A DNA stretch of 64,000 bases from DTWD01 sp963662965 (lineage in GTDB: Bacteria; Acidobacteriota; Vicinamibacteria; Vicinamibacterales; UBA8438), in contig OY759970.1 in assembly GCA_963662965.1 (NCBI GenBank), forward strand, positions 3,038,001 through 3,102,000. Reading direction: 5' to 3'. Positions within the stretch are counted from its first letter, which is position 1. Each line of letters opens with the position of its first letter. Shown piece after piece: positions 9,458 through 16,732 of this stretch. The translations under genes were made by a program, and so were the position numbers. Below the pieces are notes generated by a model. It was not told where the DNA came from. It saw only the letters and a list, made by a program, of their open reading frames with translations, and made no database searches.

Positions 9458-9621
9458 TGCTTCCGTCATCAAGTGTTGGTGAAGAGAGCTTAAGCCCTAA
9501 TCATCCAGATACTTCCAGCCGATTTTGACGCTGGCAGCTCTCTGGCACTGAATATCTAGTCTAAGCGGTTTGGTTAGAACGAGATAAGGGTGGGGTAGCA
9601 ACAGTTGATGGCGGAAGCACC

Positions 9622-9850
9622 GGAAAACACACCCACGGGGACCATGGGCCAGGGTGAGCTCGTAGAAATCCATCTTGGCGGAGTCCTTTAGCAGAACCCC
9701 ACCACGATCCTCTGAGCGACGGAGTTCGATGTACTCCCGTACGGGTAGTTCCACCGAAGCACATAACCTGTAGATGTCGTGGCCATTCAGTTGGACGACG
9801 TATTCCTTGCAGCAACTGACTTCACAGCCAACACACGGAGTCAAGCCCAT
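9622..9850 (-). pseudogene. YkgJ-like Cys-cluster protein, N-terminal fragment
   Basis: The minus-strand frame starts MGLTPCVGCEVSCCKEYVV. The closely spaced Cys residues and the following LNGHDIYRL segment fit the YkgJ family, whose Cys cluster binds zinc or iron. About 76 codons remain before MITE-2 replaces the sequence at 9621, and the frame then runs into the MITE. An IS256-family element abuts the start at 9852. It is therefore bordered by mobile elements on both sides, and its promoter is gone unless the IS supplies one. Confidence 0.6.
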
Positions 9851-9851
9851 T

Positions 9852-11245
9852 CCTAGTTGGAACTCTCCGCGGCTCCTGATGGCTTACGCGGCTTTCGTCG
9901 TCGACGTCGTCGTGTCGATCTTCAGCTCTCGCTTCAATGCGTCACGAAGCGTAGGCAGGTGCCGGTCGCCCATCACCTTGCGTAGGCGGGGCTCGATGTC
10001 CAGGAGCGCCGTGGCCAGCCAGCGCTGGCGTTGACTTGAGTTCTGCCAGTGATCGACCTTCGCACAGCGCTCCTCAATGAGCGCGTTGATAGACTCGAGG
10101 CCGTTCGTCGTCTTCAGCGACCGGCCCAGCACGCCGTACACCCCGAGGCGATGCAACGTCAGGGTCTCGTCGAGGCCTTCCGCCAGACTGCCGGCCGCCG
10201 AGTGGTTCCGATCCTCCAGCTCATGCTGGAGCGACTGGAGGGCGGCGAGGGCCTCGTCGTACTCCGGACGGTTGTAGGCGCGCTGGAGACGCTGCCGCCA
10301 CACCGGCTGCTCACGCTTGGCCACGTCACTCACCACGTTCTCGCGCTTGTGCCATTGACACCGTTGCACCAGGGCGCGGTGGCGGAAAGCGTGTCGCACA
10401 GCCGCCCGGAGCCCCTTGCCGCCATCCACGATCACCAGCAGCCCCTGGGAGACATCGAGGCCCCGCTCGACCAGGGACCGGAGGAACGGGGTCAACACCT
10501 TCTCGTTTTCGGTGTCCGTCTCGACAAAGCCCAGGAAGCGTTTCTCCCCCGTCATCGTGATGCCCAGCGCGACGACCATCGTCGACTCGGCGAACGTCTT
10601 GCCGTCCAGCACCAGGGCGACGACGTCCTCCCGGGACAGGTCCCGCTCTTGGAGCGCGCGGAGCTTGGCCGCGCTGGCCTCGATGAACGCCCGGGACACG
10701 GTCGACCCCGATCGCCCCGGGAATCGCCTCGGCGGCCGCCGCGTAGTTGCGGCACGAGATCCCATACAGCACGCGCCGCAGCAACAGGTCATTGACGGCG
10801 CGATCGCCATGCAGCGCTTCGTACGACCGCAGTGGAATCTCGCGCGCCGTGACATGGCGACTCCGGGGCACGCGAATCGGCACGCGCTGGCCGGCCAACC
10901 AGACCGTCCCGGGGTTGCTCCCATGACGGCGCCCGCCGACTGACGGGTCTTTGCGGGCGTCGCGTTCGCCAGCCAGCGCGGTCACTTCCTCGTCGAGCAA
11001 CTCCTCGATGTGCAGCAACCCCAGCGGAACCAAGGACCGGATCAACTCCACCTTGGCATCAACCTCCAGCTCGGCGTACCCCTCTCGGTCGATGACGTCG
11101 ACCGCGCCCAATGTGCAACCTTTCTTGCGCTTCCTGACCGATCGTAGGACACGGCTCATCTCGGTTCCTTTCTCTCGTGGCGTGATGGTCGTCTCGCAAC
11201 GTCATCAAACCACAGGGTTGGGAGCCGCTTCAATTTCCAACTAAG
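9852..11245 (-). mobile_element. Second IS256-family element (about 1394 bp)
   Basis: Ends CCTAGTTGGAAC at 9852 and, read on the minus strand, CTTAGTTGGAAA at 11245. The inverted similarity extends to GCGGC. I could not see a clear target duplication. Its transposase is frameshifted. Confidence 0.75.
9884..11159 (-). pseudogene. IS256-family transposase, frameshifted
   Basis: Two overlapping minus-strand frames make one mutator-type transposase of about 425 residues. The first frame starts at 11159 and holds the N-terminal part up to EAIPGAIG. The second continues from STVSRAFIEASAAKL through Asp in VVALVLDGKTFAES, Asp in LLVIVDGGKGLR, QWHKREN and Glu in TTNGLESINALIEER to the stop at 9884. 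A one-base shift lies in the G-run near 10700. It differs clearly from the element at 8078, so it is a separate lineage. Confidence 0.85.
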
Positions 11246-11360
11246 TTTCGCTCACACTCAACACACGGGCTCTGATTGAAGACCGGGAGAATATTTTCTC
11301 GGGAGGAGGCTCGGACCACGTCGCGTGAACCCTCGGCGTGGGTGATGGAAGAGCGCGGCC

Positions 11361-11477
11361 TCATAGGCGCAGCTGCTCAGGTCGCGATCGAGCCTTGTAG
11401 ACCTCGCCTATGCCGCCTTCGCCGATGAGGGCCGTCACGTCGTAATGGCCGAGTCGGGAGCCGACTTGAAGGGCCAT
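11361..11477 (-). pseudogene. Ser/Thr kinase 5' end, orphan fragment 1
   Basis: The minus-strand ATG at 11477 opens MALQVGSRLGHYDVTALIGE, then GGIGEVYKA: the first strand and glycine-rich ATP loop of a bacterial Hanks-type kinase. After GEVYKA the reading turns to unrelated sequence and stops at 11361. A TAGAAT box lies 27 nt upstream (11504-11509), the same spacing as in fragments 33164 and 34808. Only about 28 true kinase codons remain, so no kinase can be made. Confidence 0.75.
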
Positions 11478-11538
11478 GGACTGTAAGGCGCTGGACTGCC
11501 GCCATTCTACGTCGAAGCAGGAAGCGGCCCCACAGGGT

Positions 11539-11703
11539 ATGTTACGCACGATGCTTGCCGACACGCCTATCCCGCTGCGTCGAGAACCCCCAAACGAACC
11601 TCAGCCGGAGCCCGAGCCAAATCCGAAACGGGACGAGCCACCGCCCCCGGATATGCCGCCGCCGGTCCCGCCGACACCGCCGCCGAGTCAGCCAAGTCTG
11701 TGA
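11539..11703 (+). CDS. Small Pro/Glu-rich protein, hypothetical
   Basis: 54-residue frame starting MLRTMLADTPIPLRREPPN and ending in proline repeats (EPEPNPKRDEPPPPDMPPP). Low-complexity acidic/proline-rich small proteins of this style occur beside many bacterial genes, but I cannot name a family. No clear ribosome site. It diverges from the kinase fragment at 11477. It could be a chance frame in a C-rich region. Confidence 0.35.
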   Translation: MLRTMLADTPIPLRREPPNEPQPEPEPNPKRDEPPPPDMPPPVPPTPPPSQPSL

Positions 11704-11774
11704 CAGCATCTTCGAGAATGACGATGCGCGTCTTGTAGACGGTGTGATCGTTCAGCTTCAGCGTGGTCTCGGCG

Positions 11775-12026
11775 TTAGCCGGGTGTCCCCTTGGACTTGA
11801 GTTGGGCGTCGTTTTCCTTGAGAAAGCTGCGAATGTCGTCAGCGGCGTCGAGCAGCCGTGCCCATTGCTCCTTGTAAAGCGACACAGGGAACCGACCCAA
11901 CCCATACACGGAGAGCGCACCTTTCGGGCTCACCTTCATACTTAAGCCTCGCTCGTGCGGCCTCTTGAGCCGTTCGTTCTCTGCCCGCAGTCGCTCGATT
12001 TCTGCCTTCAGATCGTCGTCAGTCAT
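11775..12026 (-). CDS. Conserved small coiled-coil protein, unknown function
   Basis: 83 residues. The first half is a short coiled coil (MTDDDLKAEIERLRAENERL). The second half, KGALSVYGLGRFPVSLYKEQ and WARLLDAADDIRSFLKEN, matches a small conserved protein of unknown role that I recall from varied bacteria. The start ATG at 12026 gives the expected length. The C-terminus ends in hydrophilic residues. It lies on the minus strand with the one-helix membrane protein (12351) and the HNH protein (13040), but gaps of 200-300 bp make an operon unlikely. Confidence 0.7.
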   Translation of the reverse strand: MTDDDLKAEIERLRAENERLKRPHERGLSMKVSPKGALSVYGLGRFPVSLYKEQWARLLDAADDIRSFLKENDAQLKSKGTPG

Positions 12027-12234
12027 GGTGAATACCTAACGGGTTGGCTCAGCCCGCCGTAGCGCAGTCGCTCGTCAGGGCACAGGTTTCCCTGCTCCGC
12101 GCTATGAGAACAAAGAGTTGCCGGGACTTCGACCAGTTCGAGGACGAGTGCCTGCTGGCCGTCTGACTCCTCGATTCCGTGTATCGCAGCAATGCCGGGA
12201 TGGTTTCGCTACACTGACCCGTCTGACCTGCTCC

Positions 12235-12351
12235 CTAGCTCTTGGATCGGGTTATCAACGCGAACACGATTCCTGCGAGAACAAGAACCACTGGTGCCAA
12301 CAGACTAAGTCCAAACAGCAGCGTAGTGAGCGCACTTGCAGTGCTAGGCAT
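12235..12351 (-). CDS. One-helix small membrane protein (38 aa)
   Basis: Minus-strand frame from ATG 12351 to TAG 12235. The product begins MPSTASALTTLLFG and is one hydrophobic span of about 25 residues (LLFGLSLLAPVVLVLAGIVF) followed by a short basic tail ITRSKS, so N-out/C-in topology is expected. The case for a real gene is strong for its size: a perfect AAGGAGG lies 8 nt before the ATG, and composition switches sharply to membrane type. No family recognised. It may be a small regulatory or toxin-like peptide. Confidence 0.6.
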   Translation of the reverse strand: MPSTASALTTLLFGLSLLAPVVLVLAGIVFALITRSKS

Positions 12352-12656
12352 GTCCCAGCCTCCTTAACGACACCCAGGTGTTACTCGCGGTCTCTACGCA
12401 CCTCTCCCCACCCCTCGGGACGACGGGTGACCGCATCCGAGCCAAACGCGCCGACCAAAGCCGAGCTGCACTGGCCCTCCTTGGGCTGTGATGGGTTGAC
12501 CAGGCCGATCATACGGGCACTGGTGTCCGGGTCAAGCTCGTGAACAGAACAGCGTGCAGCGATATGACTCGAAGGACACTACGCCTGCGCCGGGAAGTTC
12601 ATTTTCTTCAGGAGGGCCCCGAAGCGGGGGTCGGAGCGGAGCGGGTCGAGCGGAGG
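12352..12656. other. Intergenic stretch, no gene supported
   Basis: Nothing coding recognised on either strand. The stretch holds the leader of the small membrane gene at its left end and the 3' side of the HNH gene at its right end. Confidence 0.5.
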
Positions 12657-13040
12657 CTATGTGTTGCGTTTCAACACATCCGCAAGATTGGCAAACGGCT
12701 TATAGGTCGACGTGGGTTCTCGCTCCTCGCCCGGGGTCGCCGCCCCATACGCGTCAGCTACCTGCTGCCGCGCGTGCTCGTTTTCGTGACAGTAGAGACA
12801 CAGCAATTCCCAGTTGCTCCCATCGGGTGGATTGTTGTCGTGGTTATGGTCCCTGTGATGGACCGTAAGCTCGCGAAGCTTCTTGCCGCTGAATTCGCGA
12901 CCGCACCGCGCACAGATCCAGGGATATATCTTGAGCGCTTGCTCCCGATAGGTATTGGCCCGTTGATCGCGGTAGCGCTGTGCCTCGACAATAATCGGGT
13001 CCCGGCTGTCGTTCTCTGCTTGGGTCTTCTTTGATGACAT
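12657..13040 (-). CDS. YajD-like HNH nuclease
   Basis: 127-residue protein of the YajD/HNH endonuclease type. Residues CARCGREF (about 43-50) and CLYCHENEH (about 81-89) supply the zinc-binding Cys pairs. LTVHHRDHNHDNNPPDGS between them carries the HH catalytic motif and the N of the HNH fold. Length and layout agree with E. coli YajD. It likely cuts DNA. The cellular role of the family is not settled. The ATG at 13040 lies about 65 bp after orphan kinase fragment 2 on the same strand. Confidence 0.85.
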   Translation of the reverse strand: MSSKKTQAENDSRDPIIVEAQRYRDQRANTYREQALKIYPWICARCGREFSGKKLRELTVHHRDHNHDNNPPDGSNWELLCLYCHENEHARQQVADAYGAATPGEEREPTSTYKPFANLADVLKRNT

Positions 13041-13104
13041 GTGCGCCTCCTCGAAGCGCCTGTTCTGTCCTGGGAAGAGTGGACGGGTGGACTATGCTGC
13101 GCGC

Positions 13105-13180
13105 CGATGCCCATGCCGCCTTCGCCGATCTTGGCGGTGACGTCGTAATGGCCGAGGGTGGTGCCGGGTTGTAAAGGCAT
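13105..13180 (-). pseudogene. Ser/Thr kinase 5' end, orphan fragment 2
   Basis: The minus-strand ATG at 13180 opens MPLQPGTTLGHYDVTAKIGE, then GGMG, the kinase ATP loop. The match ends there and unrelated sequence follows. Only about 24 codons remain. It lies directly after the lipoprotein gene and before the HNH gene. Confidence 0.65.
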
Positions 13181-13191
13181 GACCTTGCAAT

Positions 13192-13566
13192 CTAGAAGGC
13201 TATCGCTCCGAGCTTCAGCAAGTCTTTCAGATAGGCCGTCACGTTCGACCTGTTTCTCTTGAAATAGAACGTTCGACCTTGTCCGTTGTCGCTGACGTGG
13301 TAGCACTCCCATCGCTCTTGCCCCAACTCATTAAGCTGCTCGTCCACTTGTGCAAGATCAGCGGGCGACACATGAAGTGAGGTGTATTCGATGGCCCAGA
13401 GCGCCTGGAGTTCTTCCTCCGACAGCTCTCGCAATTCCTCGGCTCTCGTTCGTGCGCCCTCAATCGCCTCCTGAGCCTGGCCTCTCAGGTCAGGCAGCGG
13501 AGCTTGCTGACATCCAATAGAAAGCAAAGTAACAAAAAGGGCAATCAGTGTGGTTCTCATCTTCAT
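13192..13566 (-). CDS. Small lipoprotein, unknown function
   Basis: About 124 residues. The N-terminus MKMRTTLIALFVTLLSIGC is a lipoprotein signal peptide with lipobox LSIGC, so the mature protein is lipid-anchored at Cys19. The mature part has a helical stretch (QEAIEGARTRAEELRELSEE) and then a small domain (AIEYTSLHVSPADLAQ, LNELGQERWECYHV, FYFKR). That pattern of aromatic strand, helix and ERWE resembles DUF4177-like domains. Starts at 13584, 13566 or 13560 are possible; 13566 gives the best signal peptide. Confidence 0.7.
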   Translation of the reverse strand: MKMRTTLIALFVTLLSIGCQQAPLPDLRGQAQEAIEGARTRAEELRELSEEELQALWAIEYTSLHVSPADLAQVDEQLNELGQERWECYHVSDNGQGRTFYFKRNRSNVTAYLKDLLKLGAIAF

Positions 13567-13908
13567 CTCACTCTCTGCTGTCATGGTCTTCTGTGATCTG
13601 AGCGACGCCGTAGTGGTTCAAACTGGCACCGACGTAGGCCTTTCGTTGGAACTGGCGTCAGGCGATCAGGATCGCCCACGAACCTTGCTGGCAGGGTTTT
13701 CAGCGCCACTTGCCCGTAAGGTGCGTTTAATCGGTCGACCCCTCATGCGGCCTCTCGATTGTAGAAACTGAGTAATCCTCCGAGGCGTACCCGCCGCCGA
13801 ACGTCGGCGTCCGGCCTTCGCGGAGGTGGTGGTCGTTGCAGGAGCTGGTTGTCGAGTCCCTGGTGGTTCGGGCCGTGTCAATGCCTTTGAGACAACCTGA
13901 TTCCGCAT

Positions 13909-15033
13909 TTACTGTAGCGACCCCACGCTGGTGACGAGCGTGATCGGGCGATCGTCACGGATGGGTTGTGACCGGCGGATCACCCCATACTGTGGGTCGT
14001 CCGGGGTGACGGGCGTCGCTCCTGGGGCATCCTCGCGGGTCGGTTGCGGCGGCCGATTGATCCTGATCCACACGGCCGTGGGCGGTGTTTCTGGACGTGG
14101 TGGCCCCTGCACGAACCGCTCGGGATGGGCGGCGTATGCCGCCAGGCGCGTGCGGTGCCGGACCGCGAGGACCGTCGCGGCGCGGCCGTAGTGCACGGCG
14201 GTTGGTGTCAGGTAGCTGAGGCCGCTGTGATGGTGCGCGTCGTTGTACCACGCGAACAGATCGCGGCTGACGGCGCGGGCGTGTTGGAGCGAGCCGAACC
14301 GGCCAGGAAACTCCGGCCGGTACTTCACGGTCCGGAACTGCGCTTCGGAGAACGGATTGTCGTTGCTCACGCGGGGCCGCGAATGACTGGCGTCGATGCC
14401 CAGATCCGAGAAGAGCAGCGCGACGAGCTTGCTCCGCATAGGCGCGCCACGGTCCGCATGAATGGTGAGTTGGTGCGGGGCGATGCCCTGCTTCAGGCAG
14501 GTCGCCGCAATCAGGCGCTCCGCCAGGTGCGCATTTTCGTGGCGCGCGACCATCCAGCCCACCGCGTAGCGGCTGAAGAGGTCGAGGATGACGTACAGCG
14601 AGTAGTAGCGGTACGGGATCGAGCCCTTGAGTTTGGTGATGTCCCACGACCAGACCTGATTCGGGCGCGTTGCCACGAGCTCGGGTGCGGTATACGCCGG
14701 ATGCCGGGCCTGGGCGCGCCGCTCGCGCACTTCCGTGGCCGCCGCGAGCACCCGATACATTGTGCGCGGGGCACAGAGGTACCGCTGCTCCTCGAGCAAC
14801 GTGGCATGGACTTCGGCGGGCGACTGGTCGATGAACCGCTCGCTGTGCAACACGTTGAGCACCGCCTGGCGTTCGGTGGCACCCAGCGCGCGCGGCGACG
14901 GCGCACGGGGCCGCGGTGGTGTGGCGCGGGGCGCGGGGCGCCGCCGGCGATAGAGCGCCGCCCGGGACACGCCGACGCTGTGACACAGCGCCGCCGTCTC
15001 GCCCGGCGTCGTGACGGCCTCGATGGCGCGCAT
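13909..15033 (-). CDS. IS3-family transposase, orfB (catalytic)
   Basis: 374 residues with an HTH_21-like N-terminal part (SERFIDQSPAEVHATLL) and an rve catalytic core: Asp in WSWDITKLKG (about residue 131), Asp in TIHADRGAPM (about 192) and Glu in NPFSEAQFRTVKY (about 228). The start ATG overlaps the orfA stop by one base (TGATG). OrfB is thus likely translated by coupling as a separate protein, whereas many IS3 members make a -1 frameshift fusion. The C-terminal tail past residue 300 is basic and Pro-rich. Confidence 0.9.
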   Translation of the reverse strand: MRAIEAVTTPGETAALCHSVGVSRAALYRRRRPAPRATPPRPRAPSPRALGATERQAVLNVLHSERFIDQSPAEVHATLLEEQRYLCAPRTMYRVLAAATEVRERRAQARHPAYTAPELVATRPNQVWSWDITKLKGSIPYRYYSLYVILDLFSRYAVGWMVARHENAHLAERLIAATCLKQGIAPHQLTIHADRGAPMRSKLVALLFSDLGIDASHSRPRVSNDNPFSEAQFRTVKYRPEFPGRFGSLQHARAVSRDLFAWYNDAHHHSGLSYLTPTAVHYGRAATVLAVRHRTRLAAYAAHPERFVQGPPRPETPPTAVWIRINRPPQPTREDAPGATPVTPDDPQYGVIRRSQPIRDDRPITLVTSVGSLQ

Positions 15034-15521
15034 CAGTCGGTCTCGTCGTCGTCGCTGGGTGTCAGGGGGATCCCCAGGATCTCGGCAACTTTTTTTTGGA
15101 GCGTCATGATCGTCTCCGCCCGCTGCAGCTTCCGCTGGAGCCGGCGGTTCTCCACCTCGAGCTGCTTCACGCGCGGGTCAACGGGGCGGGGTGTCGGCCC
15201 CCGCCGGCGCCCGCGCATCTCGCGCAGCGCCCCCGCCTCCCGCTGCCGCCGCCAGTTCGTCAACAGCGACGAGTACAGCCCCTCGCGACGCAACAGGGCC
15301 CCCACCTCGCCGGGCTTCTTGCACGCGTCGGCTTGCGTGAGGATGCGGAGCCGATATTCTGCGGAGAAGCGCCGGCGCTGGACCGTCGCCGGCACCTCCG
15401 GGTCAGGGTCGGGCGGGCGTGACGTGGTCATGGGGCCGGGGCCTCCCGTCGCCCTCCGGGCTCCCGTCGCCCCCGGCCCCGCGACCACGTCCATCTCCAC
15501 GGCCTCTGGCATGCGAGTCAT
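15033..15521 (-). CDS. IS3-family orfA (DNA-binding)
   Basis: 162 residues. A helix-turn-helix of the HTH_Tnp_1 type (RRRFSAEYRLRILTQADACK, then LLRREGLYSSLLTNWRRQ) binds the IS ends. A leucine-zipper helix (VKQLEVENRRLQRKLQRAET) should allow dimerisation with OrfB. The N-terminal about 45 residues are Pro/Gly-rich and variable. The stop is fused to the OrfB start. Start ATG 15521; another Met lies three codons on. Confidence 0.85.
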   Translation of the reverse strand: MTRMPEAVEMDVVAGPGATGARRATGGPGPMTTSRPPDPDPEVPATVQRRRFSAEYRLRILTQADACKKPGEVGALLRREGLYSSLLTNWRRQREAGALREMRGRRRGPTPRPVDPRVKQLEVENRRLQRKLQRAETIMTLQKKVAEILGIPLTPSDDDETD

Positions 15522-16630
15522 CTCTCCAACCTTCCCCGCCCCTACACTAATCTCACCAGGGAGGTTGTCGTTTTACTGGTTCACAGATTATTGGCACAGG
15601 GGGGTTTCTCTCGCGATGGTAGTGTTCTATGTACTCGTAGACGAGACGACGCAGATGCCCCTCGCCGAGCGGGACCACGCGTGTGAGACACTCCTCTTTG
15701 ATCGACCTGACGAACCGCTCGGCATAGGCGTTGAGATTGGGACTCTTCGGCGGCAGCCGAATCGGCTGAACACCGGCGCTCTCCAGGATCTCGCCAAAGA
15801 CCCGCGTAGAGAGGGGATCGCGGTCGTGAATCAGAGGGCGCGCCCTGCGCAAACAGCCATCGACCGGGTCGGTCAAATTGCGGGCCTGCTGCTCCATCCA
15901 CGCGCCGCCCGGCTGCGGGTGGATCCCGGCGATGGTCACGTGGCGGGATCTCAGCTCGATCACGAAGAAGACGAGGTACCGCCTGAGCCCCGCCAGCGTC
16001 AACACCTCGACGGTGAACAGATCGCAGGCCGCCAGGCCCTCCCAGTGCGCCTGCAGGAACGTCTTCCAGGGCATGTGCCGGCTCCGCTCGGGCGCCGGGT
16101 CGACTCCGTGGTCGTGCAGGATCCGCTTCACCGTGGTCCGGGCGATAGTGTGGCCGAGGTTTGAGAGCGCGCCGCGGATCCGCGTGTAGCCCCACCGCGG
16201 ATTGTCGACCGCCATCCTGACCACGAGCTCGGCGACGTCTTGTCGGGTCATTGGTCGACCTCGACGTCGGCGGGCGCTGCCATCGTATTTCTTGGCGATC
16301 AGTCTCCGGTACCAACGCAGGATCGTATCCGGGGTGACGATGCCCGCGACCTGCGTCAAGACCCGCCGGCCGAGTTTGTGACCGCGCACAGCGAGTCGAC
16401 GACGCTGGGCGTCCGTCAGGCGAAGCGGCCGAGGGCCCAGGTGTTCTCGGAGGACCCGATTCTCCTCCCGGAGATAGTCGATCAGATCGTCTTGGTGACG
16501 GTTCACCCAGCCAGCGAACGTGAGGACGAGGAACTGCAGCGCAGGCGGCATAGCCTGAGACTACTTGGGAGACTCGACCAGCACCGACCTAGCCTCGGCC
16601 GCTTTTTCGCACCATACGGGCTCCACACCC

Positions 16631-16664
16631 GTTGTCTTTTTCAATGAGAAAAAGAACAGACAAC
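16631..16664. promoter_or_regulatory. Imperfect hairpin in leader of the AAA/DUF4435 gene
   Basis: GTTGTC pairs with GACAAC and TTTTTC with GAAAAA around a short loop, about 70 bp before the ATG at 16733. It could be a terminator from the IS side or a leader structure. Seen in sequence only. Confidence 0.35.
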
Positions 16665-16732
16665 GAAGAACGATCAACTCAGCGAAACCGTCCACTGAAT
16701 CGGATCATGGCCATCCCATAGGACGACTTTAG

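Larger units (their letters stand above)
8068..9621. repeat. MITE-2, copy 2, split by an IS256 element
   Basis: The first ten bases of the MITE (GGTGCTTCCG, 8068-8077) lie before the IS256 element. The rest (9458-9621) lies after it. The 8-bp target duplication TGCTTCCG at 8070-8077 and 9458-9465 shows that the IS jumped into the MITE. On the right the MITE cuts a YkgJ-like gene. Confidence 0.85.
13869..15602 (-). mobile_element. IS3-family insertion sequence, complete
   Basis: Inserted in the rve-type IS with an apparent 4-bp target repeat GGTT. Ends share GACAACCT and the GTGTCAAT / GTGCCAAT inner motif in inverted orientation. Carries intact orfA and orfB. An 11-bp stretch near 15567 interrupts the orfA-side end relative to the solo end at 7973. 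This may affect its mobility. Confidence 0.8.
13754..16551 (-). pseudogene. rve-type transposase split by an IS3 insertion
   Basis: The minus-strand gene begins at 16551 (MPPALQFLVLTFAGWVNRHQ) and is intact and nearly identical to the copies at 20871 and 36424 down to EYIEHYHRERN near 15605. The insertion then adds a false C-terminus. The true last 35 or so codons (LLQRPPPP, LGGLLSFYNREAA) lie at 13754-13868 on the far side of the IS3 element. All three catalytic residues are in the large piece, but the lost tail probably disables it. Confidence 0.85.
13715..16618 (-). mobile_element. rve-type IS copy 2, interrupted by an IS3-family element
   Basis: Outer ends are CGTAAGGTGCG at 13715 and, on the minus strand, CGTATGGTGCG at 16618. 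The sequence between 13869 and 15602 is a separate IS3-family element. Joining 13868 to the TCTCTCGC at 15607 restores the intact copy's sequence. Confidence 0.85.

Noticed and set aside
11600..11770. Minus-strand stretch reading AETTLKLNDHTVYKTRIVIL
   Set aside because: Protein-like for about 30 residues, but it has no start, overlaps other frames and matches no family I know.
14044..16164. A 706-codon open frame on the plus strand
   Set aside because: It lies opposite IS3 orfA/orfB and the rve transposase, shows no domain sense and arises from high GC content.
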